Assembly (NCBI GenBank): GCA_022790855.1
Contig: JAAVYA010000022.1
Location: forward strand, 1 to 60,439
Source of the DNA: Lachnospiraceae bacterium
GTDB taxonomy: Bacteria; Bacillota; Clostridia; Lachnospirales; Lachnospiraceae
DNA length: 60,439 nucleotides
Direction: 5' to 3'
A program made the position numbers and the translations under genes. Shown in pieces: positions 39,817 to 48,108 of the stretch (its first letter is position 1; each line of letters opens with the position of its first letter). The notes under the pieces are model-generated. The model was not told the DNA's origin. It made no database searches and saw only the letters and a list, made by a program, of their open reading frames with translations.

Positions 39817-41127
39817 TCAGGGTTCACAACGTTTGCAGGGAGTATACCCCAGATCAATCAGTTCCTCCCTGTCTGCGGCGTACCCCAGATTCTCTTCCTT
39901 TATTTCCTCTGCACTGCTGCAGCCTTGTTTATGAAATTTTTTCGTATTTGTATTTAGTATATACGGTTCCTGTCCGGCAGATACCTCATTAGAAGCTTCT
40001 GCCCCTTCATCCGCAGCCGTACCTTCCTTGTCCGCAGCTTCTGCCCCTCCATCTGCAGACGTACCTTCCTTATAATAAGGAGGCACATCCTCCTGAAACA
40101 GCTTTACATCTGAGCCGGAATCTTGGCCATCTGCTTCCTTCCCATCTTCCCTCAGTTCCGGGCCGCTGCGGTAATCCATACAAGCATCCGGATCAAAGAC
40201 GATCTCTTTCCCATCGCTGACTGCCGTAATCTCCCCCTGAAGATCGGTGCGGTACAAGTCCGCTCCCAGATTTTGTACCGACAACAGTACCGAGGCGTCG
40301 GGATGCCCATAGCTGTTGCCTTTTCCACAGCTAATCACAACCGCTTCCGGCGCCACCGCCTCCAAAAATTCTGGGCAGTTGGAATACCGGCTTCCATGGT
40401 GATTGGCTGCAAATACATCGCTTTTCACATCCGTTCCCAGATAAAGTAAATCCTGTTCGCTTTCTTCCGTACAATCTCCGCAGATCAAAAAGCTGCTGTC
40501 CTCATACTCCAGGCGGATCCCCAAAGAATTGGAATTGCCGTCTTCATATTCATAAGAAGCCGGACTGACTATCCGAAAGCTGCTGTCTGCAAACGTAAAT
40601 GCTTCCCCCATCTTTGGATGAGAAACCGCAAGCTCCTTTTCTTCACATATCTTCTGAAAAGAAGCATAAATCTTGGTATCTGCTTCGTAATCCGGCGCCA
40701 GCACCTGGCTGCACTCAATTGCATGCAATACCCCAACGATCCCGCTTAAATGGTCGGAATCATAATGGGATACCACCACATAATCCAGCTTTGTTACGCC
40801 CTTTTCCTTTAAAAATCCTACCACATAGGAGGAAGCTTCCTGATCGCCTCCGTCAACCAGCATCCAGGAGTCTTTTTGATGAACCAAGGCCGCACTCCCT
40901 TGTCCCACATCCAAAAACCATACCGTCAGGTCGTCTGTGGATTCTTCTTCCCCCGTATCATCAGAAAAAGCGGGCGCTTTCGTGCCCGCATCCTCCCCAA
41001 GTCCTATATTCTCATCCGCCGGATTCCCCTGCTGCACACCCTGGCAGCCTCCGCATACGGCCAAAACAAGTAAAATAAGACCTATGAGGAATCTCTGGGA
41101 TCCGCTTCCTGCAATCCGTTTTATCAT
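39817..41127 (-). CDS. ComEC-like metallo-beta-lactamase-fold lipoprotein with a C-terminal Cys motif
   Basis: A 436-residue secreted protein with a signal segment and a Cys-rich VCGGC end fitting a lipobox. A metallo-beta-lactamase domain related to the ComEC C-terminus (WFLDVGQGSAALV; VVSHYDSDHLSG; FAANHHGSR) spans about 70-300. A repetitive acidic linker follows. The last 45 residues (YILNTNTKKFHKQGCSSAEE ... YTPCKRCEP) resemble the metal-binding segment often appended to such secreted nuclease-like proteins. It could degrade extracellular nucleic acid, but the substrate is not known. Confidence 0.82.
   Translation of the reverse strand: MIKRIAGSGSQRFLIGLILLVLAVCGGCQGVQQGNPADENIGLGEDAGTKAPAFSDDTGEEESTDDLTVWFLDVGQGSAALVHQKDSWMLVDGGDQEASSYVVGFLKEKGVTKLDYVVVSHYDSDHLSGIVGVLHAIECSQVLAPDYEADTKIYASFQKICEEKELAVSHPKMGEAFTFADSSFRIVSPASYEYEDGNSNSLGIRLEYEDSSFLICGDCTEESEQDLLYLGTDVKSDVFAANHHGSRYSNCPEFLEAVAPEAVVISCGKGNSYGHPDASVLLSVQNLGADLYRTDLQGEITAVSDGKEIVFDPDACMDYRSGPELREDGKEADGQDSGSDVKLFQEDVPPYYKEGTSADGGAEAADKEGTAADEGAEASNEVSAGQEPYILNTNTKKFHKQGCSSAEEIKEENLGYAADREELIDLGYTPCKRCEP
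39995..40078. repeat. two imperfect tandem 42-bp repeats
   Basis: Units start at 39995 and 40037 and encode the repeated GTSADGGAEAADKE / GTAADEGAEASNE linker of the ComEC-like lipoprotein. Confidence 0.75.
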
Positions 41128-41140
41128 GGCTTGTGATTCC

Positions 41141-41521
41141 TTATGCTTTCTTTACTGCAATAGCCTCAATCTCTACCAGTCCTCCCTTGGGAAGCTTCGC
41201 TACTTCCACACAGGAACGGGCCGGAACCTCGTTCTTAAAATATTCTGCATAAATGGCGTTTACCGCCGCAAAATCATTGATATCGTCTAAAAATACCGTG
41301 GTTTTTACCACATGGTCCAGATCAGAACCGCCGGCTTCCAATACTGCCGCAAGATTCTTCAGGCTCCTGTGGGTCTGGGCTTCAATGCCTTCCGGCAGCG
41401 TCCCGTCTGCAGGATCCAGTCCAAGCTGTCCCGATGTAAAAATCAGGCCGGATGCCTCCACAGCATGTACATATGGCCCTACGGCTGCCGGCGCATGTTC
41501 CGCATGAATTGCTTTTCTCAT
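41141..41521 (-). CDS. ridA: RidA-family enamine/imine deaminase
   Basis: A 126-residue protein that hydrolyses reactive enamine intermediates released by PLP enzymes. Signatures are FTSGQLGLDPADGTLPEG, the active-site Arg in VPARSCVEVAKLPKGGLVEI and the final EAIAV. The ATG at 41521 has GGAGGAA upstream. A gap of about 155 nt with no gene separates it from the accessory region. Confidence 0.95.
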   Translation of the reverse strand: MRKAIHAEHAPAAVGPYVHAVEASGLIFTSGQLGLDPADGTLPEGIEAQTHRSLKNLAAVLEAGGSDLDHVVKTTVFLDDINDFAAVNAIYAEYFKNEVPARSCVEVAKLPKGGLVEIEAIAVKKA

Positions 41522-41677
41522 GGTAAATTCCTCCTTCAATCTTCCTGTTCGTTTTCTGCCTGCAAGGCGTTCTTACAATTTACACAAAAGAGGGTTCTCT
41601 CTTGCGCATCTATATTCCAATTTCTGCCTGCTCCTGTGCATATAACGAATCTATCATACCATTTTCAACCGTATATT

Positions 41678-43474
41678 TCAATAACTTTTCGCTTCTAATT
41701 TTACGTCTGGAATATTCAGATATTCCCACATCAACTGCTCCAAATGATTCAGTTTCTTCCTCACAACACTTTTGTCTTTGGTGGCTTTTGACTGTGCCAA
41801 TATATCGTCATAGGACAGGCCGTCTATGGGCTTACCATGCAGCGAATGGTTGAACTCATCCATAAATTTGACAAACCTTCCATCATCTGTCTCCAATTCC
41901 ACAAATCTGGCAAATAATCCAAACCATAAAAAACTGTCCCTGGAATTGAACAAGACGGAAACCTCTTTTGTAACCACTCGTTCCAGCCGTCCCACCAAAG
42001 CTTCAAATTCATGGAAAACCGACCCGTCGGCCTGTTCTCTGAGATACTTGCACATATGCTCTAACCGGTTCCATTTCTCTAAATAATTCACCGCCATAAT
42101 GGATTCCACCACCACCCGGTCAATGGTCCCGTTCTTAAAATCAGATATTTTATATCCTCCAATATTCTTAAAAAATGACATATTCGATACATGCTTCACC
42201 AGTTCTGCATGTGCGGCGCCTAATTTCGCAATCCCCTTTTGGGAAAAGGTCATGGGCTTGCCGTCATTGTACCGTTCAATATGATATCCGATATCACTAT
42301 CCGAACAATTCAAATATTGGTCATAGTTAAAACTGTAATCTAAAAAACGATCCTGCAATTCTTCCGGAAGATCCGAAAATTTCTTTCCACGAATATCACA
42401 TTCCGCATTGATCACAGAAGGAATGCCATCACTGTCTAAGATGTCGTTCCCATATTTATCCTTTTCGGTTGTCTGATACGAGACCTTAAAGCGACGGATA
42501 TTTCGAGAAATCTTATAGCCGTTCTTGAAAAAAGAATAGGCATTGGTGCATCTTTGTTTGCCGTCCAAATCCCAGATGATCGGCACTCCGTTAATAATCT
42601 GTTCCGCAAATACCAATGGATGCAGCTTGTTGCCCTGCAAAATATCAGACACCAAATTGCTCTTCATGGTTGGGGACCACTGCTCCGACTCCCTTTGAAG
42701 AGGATGGTCAAACCGTATGGTATGCTTGTCTATTTTCTTGATCATGGAAGCAATGCTGATCCGGTCCGTTTTACAATTCTCCATAGTCTGTGTCGCTGTA
42801 CTCATGTTTGTTCCAACCTCCTCGCCATCTGTATATTCATTCCCTTCAAATAAATACCTCACCTTTGCAAATGCCCTTAATTCCCTGTCATGCGCCCGAT
42901 ATTGTATATCGCTGATGGATAATACTCTTTTAATTTCAGAAGAACGTGCTCCCTCCATCTTCATGATTAAGATTCGTCTCTGTATGTTGGATAAGCTGGC
43001 AAAATACTTCCGTAGCCTGTCGTTCTTCTCATTCTCCAGGATGACCATATCCTCCATGCAGAAGTCAGATTGCAGCGCTTCTCCAACTGTCCGCCCGCTC
43101 TCATCTTCCATCGGGGCATCTATGGGAATCTCCAACACATAAGTTCTCTTACTTACCGGACGGCCCGCTTTGTTCTTTTCCGCCTTTTCTTCCTTTTCTG
43201 TGATAAACTGCCGCCTTTTCCGATTGTGGTCCCTCATTTCCTTCCGGACGGCCCGCCGAATGACCTGGGAAATATAGTTTCCCAAAGAACCTCCCTTAGA
43301 AGGGTCGTATAGCTCTTTTGCAAGGGCGATCTCATATCCGGCTCTGGAATAAAAATCGTCGTAATCCTTTTGTGAGACGCCGCCATACTTGGCAATCTCT
43401 TTATCACATATCTTTCGGAATCTCCTTTGCTGATCCGAAAAAAGCTGCTCTACTGCAAGTTCAAACTGGTCCAT
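41678..43474 (-). CDS. sigma-factor-like domain fused to a DUF262 domain
   Basis: A 598-residue protein. Residues 1-215 resemble a sigma-70-type factor: a region-2-like helix block (GNYISQVIRRAVRKEMRDH) and a region-4-like helix-turn-helix (LSNIQRRILIMKMEGARSSE). Residues about 235-598 are a DUF262 (ParB/Srx-like) domain with its WDLDGKQR motif (DGKQR at 304-308). DUF262 occurs in DNA-modifying and phage-defence proteins such as GmrSD. An in-frame ATG at 42805 is preceded by AGGAGG 11 nt away, so the DUF262 part could also be made alone (375 residues). The ATG at 43474 fits the upstream AGAGGA better than the GTG at 43483. The promoter carries LexA-type boxes. Confidence 0.8.
   Translation of the reverse strand: MDQFELAVEQLFSDQQRRFRKICDKEIAKYGGVSQKDYDDFYSRAGYEIALAKELYDPSKGGSLGNYISQVIRRAVRKEMRDHNRKRRQFITEKEEKAEKNKAGRPVSKRTYVLEIPIDAPMEDESGRTVGEALQSDFCMEDMVILENEKNDRLRKYFASLSNIQRRILIMKMEGARSSEIKRVLSISDIQYRAHDRELRAFAKVRYLFEGNEYTDGEEVGTNMSTATQTMENCKTDRISIASMIKKIDKHTIRFDHPLQRESEQWSPTMKSNLVSDILQGNKLHPLVFAEQIINGVPIIWDLDGKQRCTNAYSFFKNGYKISRNIRRFKVSYQTTEKDKYGNDILDSDGIPSVINAECDIRGKKFSDLPEELQDRFLDYSFNYDQYLNCSDSDIGYHIERYNDGKPMTFSQKGIAKLGAAHAELVKHVSNMSFFKNIGGYKISDFKNGTIDRVVVESIMAVNYLEKWNRLEHMCKYLREQADGSVFHEFEALVGRLERVVTKEVSVLFNSRDSFLWFGLFARFVELETDDGRFVKFMDEFNHSLHGKPIDGLSYDDILAQSKATKDKSVVRKKLNHLEQLMWEYLNIPDVKLEAKSY
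42817..42822 (-). promoter_or_regulatory. internal ribosome binding site at the sigma/DUF262 junction
   Basis: AGGAGG on the minus strand is 11 nt before an in-frame ATG at 42805, close to where the sigma-like domain ends. Spacing is slightly long but usable. Confidence 0.45.
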
Positions 43475-43515
43475 CTTGTACACATCCTCTTTTTCCTTCG
43501 ATATTCTCTATATTC

Positions 43516-43592
43516 AAACAAGTGTTCTGTCGTTGTCATAGATTATAGAACAAACGTTTGTCATTGTCAATAGTTTTTAGGAACATTTGTTC
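43516..43592 (-). promoter_or_regulatory. consensus promoter with three LexA (SOS) boxes
   Basis: On the minus strand TTGACA (43565-43570) and TATAAT (43542-43547) are perfect and 17 nt apart. Three GAAC-N4-GTTY boxes lie at 43516-43527, 43548-43559 (filling the promoter spacer) and 43581-43592 (perfect GAACATTTGTTC), about 32-33 nt apart, so on one face of the helix. The Firmicutes LexA consensus is CGAAC-N4-GTTYG. Strong LexA repression of the sigma-DUF262 gene, released by DNA damage, is inferred. Confidence 0.8.
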
Positions 43593-43638
43593 TTTTTTAT
43601 TTTTCTGTACATAGAGGAACAGCATATTTTTTAGAATT

Positions 43639-43917
43639 TTAACAATAATACTCTACTTTTCCAAATTTATTGTACCATTTCAGAATGATATCTCGGCTTC
43701 TTGCTTCAATAACATCTTGAATGTACTTTAACTTCTTACTTGGAATTCTTGAATTATTATGACACAACAAACTTTTTCCTGTTTTTGTTATCCAGATTTT
43801 TGTAGCGTTTGGCGACGGTATCCCTTCAGAGACATGTACGTGAATTGGCTCCAAGGGATTATTCTCATTTACCCAAAAATAAACGACATATGAACCAATT
43901 TTAAAAATTTGAGGCAT
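43639..43917 (-). CDS. DUF4160 family protein
   Basis: A 92-residue protein with the family pattern IFKIGSYVVYFWVNENNPLE then PIHVHVSEG. DUF4160 genes are usually paired with a small partner and are suspected toxin-antitoxin or regulatory modules without proven function. The ATG at 43917 lies inside the end of the upstream gene (17-nt overlap), so the two are co-translated. Confidence 0.75.
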   Translation of the reverse strand: MPQIFKIGSYVVYFWVNENNPLEPIHVHVSEGIPSPNATKIWITKTGKSLLCHNNSRIPSKKLKYIQDVIEARSRDIILKWYNKFGKVEYYC

Positions 43918-44179
43918 TATCCAATCCCCCTTCTCTCGCAAGCGCAATGATAATATGAGCTGTTGATTCTAGCAATTCCTGAAACTCTTCAATATCTTCC
44001 TGTGTAAACCCTTCATTATTTTTCCAATTATATTCCGGAAGATAACACTCTATAGACTGAAACCCTTCAAAAACAGGTCTCTCAATACAAACCTTTACTT
44101 CCTCTTTCCCATTATTATTTAATATTTCAGAATGAACAATTTCTGTGTTATCGTTTAATGTCATAAATGGATACAACAT
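43901..44179 (-). CDS. small partner of the DUF4160 gene
   Basis: A 92-residue protein of unknown function. Its C-terminal part (STAHIIIALAREGGLDNASN) resembles proteins I associate with DUF4160 neighbours, but I cannot name the family with certainty. AGGAGG is 8 nt before the ATG at 44179. It is divergent from the polymerase gene. Confidence 0.7.
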   Translation of the reverse strand: MLYPFMTLNDNTEIVHSEILNNNGKEEVKVCIERPVFEGFQSIECYLPEYNWKNNEGFTQEDIEEFQELLESTAHIIIALAREGGLDNASNF

Positions 44180-44332
44180 ATTATCACCCTCCTATTTCCT
44201 GCCAATATCTTCCCATCCATTATAACAGTCCCCATCTTCTTTTCGCAATATTTAAATTCCCCCTCCAAAAAATCCCCACCCCTTACATATTTCATCCACT
44301 TTTTGAGATAAATGGAGAATTATATAAGTATA

Positions 44333-44350
44333 GGGCTTTTTTTCCAGCCC
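44333..44350 (+). other. small hairpin in the leader of the polymerase gene
   Basis: GGGCT (44333-44337) and AGCCC (44346-44350) can pair, with a T-run in the loop, 46 nt upstream of the polymerase start. The stem is short and the role uncertain. The surrounding gap 44180-44395 contains an AT-rich stretch (TATATAAGTATA around 44320) that could hold the promoter. Confidence 0.3.
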
Positions 44351-44395
44351 CCTCATAAATCGAATGAACAGATCAAACAAAGGAGGCAGATCACA

Positions 44396-47170
44396 TTGAG
44401 TAAACACCTAACATCCCAACGGTTCGTCATTAAAATACACACCTCCCGCCTTAGAAGGGCAAAATGGAATGTAACCTTGACCATTAGCCAGGCAAGAGAA
44501 AACAAGGAGCTTGTGGCGTTAAGCGACAGCCAAATCATGCGTTTTATAGACGAATTGAACCATATCACCAATCCAACCCTGCAAATTGCAGCCATAAAAT
44601 CACAGATCCAGGAGCTGAAACAAGATCCCAACCTGGCCCGTTCCAGGCCCAAAATCAAAAAATTGTACGAAGAATTAGATGCGCTGCAATTTAAAAAAGA
44701 TTATGTCTGTGTAGTCATAGACAGCCCCAAAGACTATCACTACATTTACCAGCATGGGTTTAAAATCAACGGAGTCCCCTACCAGAGGCTCCTTGGCACA
44801 ACCGGTGGCGTCAAAAACAATACCATCGTCTTTGTCACAAAAAAATTATATCCCGAATTAAAACGCCGCATTGACAACGGAAGAAACTTGGAAAAGCCCT
44901 TTACACCAGCCAAATTAGAGGCATATAAGGCGCTGGTATGCAGCTCCTCCACTCCCGTCTCCCTTCCAAAAGGAATTGCAGTGGTCCACGACTGCATCAC
45001 CCATTTTACATCCGACGTCATAGAATTAGACGATACCGATTTGGACCAGCCAAGCATGAAATATATCAAGCAAAAAGAAATCACCTTAGTCGACAGCGAC
45101 GGTTACGGCCTCGCTATGCCCCAATTGATGGAGCGGTGGGGCGCAGAAATCGGGGAACATTTTTTACTTCCAGGATGCGTGATCCGAAATTCCTTCTGTA
45201 AAGGATGCGTATTTCCCGTTGATTTTCAAAAATTTGCAAGAGACCATAACCAAACAACCATTACAGACGTGTGGGGAAATCCCCACAACATCGAACACAT
45301 AGAGTTGATCTTAACACAGTCTATGATGAAATTATGGGACTCCTACGCTTCCCTGGAAGAATATCTTTCCAACTGTGAAAAAAATCATTATACCTTTGCC
45401 ATCACCAAATCATCCGTAGAACATCTGGAACATGTGAGGACGATGAACTATCAATTTTTGCAAAGCTATGACTTTTCAGACGCACAGATTGACGAACTGA
45501 TTGCTCCCACCGTCTCTGAAATAAAAGATATTTTATCGGATGATTACCGAAAAACCATCCTCTATGCCAAAGGATGCGGCCTGAATGAAAAAAATATCTC
45601 CCATTTAGACAGTTCCTTTGCCACCGCCCTAATGATTGAACCAAAAATGATAGACGATCCCTACGTAAAAGATCAGCTACATACCATGATCCAAAAACGG
45701 ATAGACGATGCAAAGGTGGGCGTTTTAACCGTCCCTGCCAATTATTCCCTGGTTTCCGGAGACCCTTACGCCCTGTGCCAGTCCATGTTCGGCCTAAAAG
45801 TTACCGGCCTGTTGAAGCCCGGACAGGTTTACTCCAAATATTGGGCTAGTAAAGGGATTGATCAAATCGTAAGCTTCCGTGCGCCCATGACGTCCCATAA
45901 CAATATCCGCTCATTGCAGATAGCCCACAACGCCGAAATGGACGAATTCTACCAATACATGACCACGCCCACCATTTTTAACTGTTGGGATACCTGTGCC
46001 GACGCCATGAACGGATTTGACAAAGACGGAGACTGTGTGATCAATACCGCCTTCCCCCTCCTGGTGGAACACACCAAAGAATTGCCCGCCATTGTATGCG
46101 TACAACGAAAAGCTCCCAAATGCATTCCCACCGAAGACGATCTGATGCAGTCGAACCTGGACAGCTTTGGAAATGCCGTGGGCGAAGTGACAAATAAGAT
46201 CACCTCCATGTATGAAGTCCAGGCCCGGTTTGAAAAAGACAGCCGTCCATACCGGATCCTGGACTACCGGATCAAATGCGGCCAGCTTTACCAGCAAAAC
46301 CAAATAGACAAAACTAAGGGCATTGAAGCAAAAGAAATGCCAAAATCATGGCATCAGTGGTCTTCCAATAAAATCAGCGATGGAAAAACCTCCTCCGAGA
46401 AAAAAGAGCGCTGGCAAAACCAGTCCCTAACCGCCGATAAAAAGCCTTATTTTATGCAATATATCTACCCCGCCCAACGGATCCAGATGCAGGAATATCA
46501 GAAAAAAAGCAACGAAAAATCCATCCTTCAATTCCGCATCCCATTGGAGGAATTACTGGCCAAAGAAGAGAAAACCCCGGAAGAAGAAACATTTATCCGC
46601 TATTACCATGAAAAAATGCCCCTTGGAACCGCGCCCTGCACCATCAATAAAATTTGCTGGAAGCTGGAAGCCATATTTGACCATATGAAATTCGCAAAGC
46701 CCAAAGAATTTGATTATTCCATCTTAAAAAGCGATATGGAATATTCCAAGGATCTCTACAAAAAAATACAGAAGCTTTATGAGAAATACCGGCGCGAAAC
46801 CTCCTCCTTTATGCAATATGCCAAATCTGAACGCATAAAATCCGAAGAATGGCAAATGCAGCGATACCTGTTCAAAGAAGCATTTAAACAACAATGCGCA
46901 GAACAATGCCCCAACCAACAGATCCTTTGCAATATTATCCTGGATCTGTGCTACTCAAATCCAAAATACTCGAAACAATTTGCATGGGATATTTGCGGCG
47001 GCACGTTCATCCAAAACCTGTTAAAACGAAACCATAATACCATATCTTATCCCACCTTAGACGAGGACGGAGACATCACCTTTCAGGGAATGCGTTTTAC
47101 CATGAAAACTGTAGAACTAACACATTTAGAAAATTTTGAAATGGAGGATACCCAATGTCAATTATATTAA
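44396..47170 (+). CDS. putative single-chain RNA polymerase of the YonO / RDR (double-psi beta-barrel) type
   Basis: A 924-residue protein. The motif F-D-K-D-G-D has its Asp residues at 542, 544 and 546, matching the Mg-binding DxDGD of YonO, crAss-phage gp66 and eukaryotic RNA-dependent RNA polymerases. Upstream, K269-G270 followed by D276 (CKGCVFPVDF) fits the first barrel, as do LVDSDGYGLAMP (about 230) and a helical MNYQFLQSYDF block (about 350). VSGDPYALCQ, then LLKPGQVYSKYW, precedes the DxDGD as in RDRs. YonO is a DNA-dependent RNA polymerase of phage SPbeta; template and product here are unknown. TTG at 44396 is the start, with AAAGGAGG 9 nt before it, rather than the ATG at 44312. 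It overlaps the next gene by 16 nt. Confidence 0.75.
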   Translation: MSKHLTSQRFVIKIHTSRLRRAKWNVTLTISQARENKELVALSDSQIMRFIDELNHITNPTLQIAAIKSQIQELKQDPNLARSRPKIKKLYEELDALQFKKDYVCVVIDSPKDYHYIYQHGFKINGVPYQRLLGTTGGVKNNTIVFVTKKLYPELKRRIDNGRNLEKPFTPAKLEAYKALVCSSSTPVSLPKGIAVVHDCITHFTSDVIELDDTDLDQPSMKYIKQKEITLVDSDGYGLAMPQLMERWGAEIGEHFLLPGCVIRNSFCKGCVFPVDFQKFARDHNQTTITDVWGNPHNIEHIELILTQSMMKLWDSYASLEEYLSNCEKNHYTFAITKSSVEHLEHVRTMNYQFLQSYDFSDAQIDELIAPTVSEIKDILSDDYRKTILYAKGCGLNEKNISHLDSSFATALMIEPKMIDDPYVKDQLHTMIQKRIDDAKVGVLTVPANYSLVSGDPYALCQSMFGLKVTGLLKPGQVYSKYWASKGIDQIVSFRAPMTSHNNIRSLQIAHNAEMDEFYQYMTTPTIFNCWDTCADAMNGFDKDGDCVINTAFPLLVEHTKELPAIVCVQRKAPKCIPTEDDLMQSNLDSFGNAVGEVTNKITSMYEVQARFEKDSRPYRILDYRIKCGQLYQQNQIDKTKGIEAKEMPKSWHQWSSNKISDGKTSSEKKERWQNQSLTADKKPYFMQYIYPAQRIQMQEYQKKSNEKSILQFRIPLEELLAKEEKTPEEETFIRYYHEKMPLGTAPCTINKICWKLEAIFDHMKFAKPKEFDYSILKSDMEYSKDLYKKIQKLYEKYRRETSSFMQYAKSERIKSEEWQMQRYLFKEAFKQQCAEQCPNQQILCNIILDLCYSNPKYSKQFAWDICGGTFIQNLLKRNHNTISYPTLDEDGDITFQGMRFTMKTVELTHLENFEMEDTQCQLY

Positions 47171-47934
47171 ACGAAACAAAACAGGCAAACCATATCTTGA
47201 AAACGGGGGAACTGGGAAGCAAACCAACTTCTTCCCTCTTCCTGTTGGGAAAATACTACAGCCAAAAAGAACAGCTAAATACAGAACAAACCTTTTGCAA
47301 ATTAGACGAATTTATGCGCCAACATGAAAAAAACTATAATCCCGCTTTATGGGAATCCAAATTGGAGGATATTGCAAAAAAATCCGCCAAATATCCCTTA
47401 CGGGAACTGAACGGCGTCCCCATCACCCAGTCAGAGCTGGACAATATTGCAAAACTACCTTCCCTCAAATACCAGAAGCTTTTATTCACCATGCTGTGCC
47501 ACGCCAAATTTTATAACACCACATCCCAGCAAAATAACGGATGGGTAAACACCTCCATACCAGAACTCTATAAACTGGCAAGAATCACCGTCAAACACAG
47601 AAACGATAAATTTTTGTATTTAAATGATATCCAGCAAACCGGATTGATTTCCTTTTCCACCAAAAACGACAACCTGAATATCCAAATAAATTTTGTGGAT
47701 ATGACAGGCGAACCTGCCCTCACCGTCACCGATTTCCGGGAGCTTGGATATGAATATTTAAAATTTTTAGGAAGCGAAACCTTTACCCAATGTATCCGAT
47801 GCGGCCGCCTCATCAAAAAAACAAACAACAAATGCCGCTATTGCTGCGACTGTGCAAAATTCAGAAAAATCCAGTACAACAAACGGTACTACGAAGCAAA
47901 TTTAAGAAAAATAGAAAGTGCCAAAATTCCCTGA
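47155..47934 (+). CDS. zinc-ribbon protein coupled to the polymerase gene
   Basis: A 259-residue protein of no family I can name. The middle part (WVNTSIPELYKLARITVKHR ... LNDIQQTGLISF) reads like a winged helix-turn-helix. The C-terminus has CIRCG and CRYCCDC, a zinc ribbon followed by a basic tail. Its start lies inside the polymerase gene (16-nt overlap), with GGAGG 7 nt upstream, so the two are made together. It may be an accessory DNA-binding subunit of the polymerase (inference). Confidence 0.7.
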   Translation: MSIILNETKQANHILKTGELGSKPTSSLFLLGKYYSQKEQLNTEQTFCKLDEFMRQHEKNYNPALWESKLEDIAKKSAKYPLRELNGVPITQSELDNIAKLPSLKYQKLLFTMLCHAKFYNTTSQQNNGWVNTSIPELYKLARITVKHRNDKFLYLNDIQQTGLISFSTKNDNLNIQINFVDMTGEPALTVTDFRELGYEYLKFLGSETFTQCIRCGRLIKKTNNKCRYCCDCAKFRKIQYNKRYYEANLRKIESAKIP

Positions 47935-48012
47935 AAAATCAAGGCTTCCAGAGATCCCTGCCCGTTTTCCTTACTATGAGAAGGACAGTCCAAAAGAAAG
48001 GAGGGACGCCCA

Positions 48013-48030
48013 ATGCGCCACATCAAGTAA
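48013..48030 (+). other. five-codon ORF with a strong ribosome binding site
   Basis: ATG followed by four codons and TAA (MRHIK) with AAAGGAGG 8 nt upstream, in the gap before the next gene. A decayed copy of this region retains an equivalent ORF (MHQIK at 51930). It could be a leader peptide or a chance remnant. Confidence 0.3.
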
Positions 48031-48108
48031 CCGAAAACCACCGGCCAAATTTCTTTACCCACAAACAACGAAAGGAAGGTGATATCTGATGAAGAAGGAG
48101 CCGGCGCC

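Noticed and set aside
44312..44395. Longer N-terminus for the polymerase from the ATG at 44312
   Set aside because: No ribosome binding site precedes that ATG, while AAAGGAGG is 9 nt before the TTG at 44396.
47790..48089. A 99-codon plus-strand frame spanning the end of the zinc-ribbon gene and the spacer
   Set aside because: Most of it overlaps the real gene in another frame and no ribosome binding site precedes a start. Part of the frame stays open in the decayed copy, but this is too weak to call.
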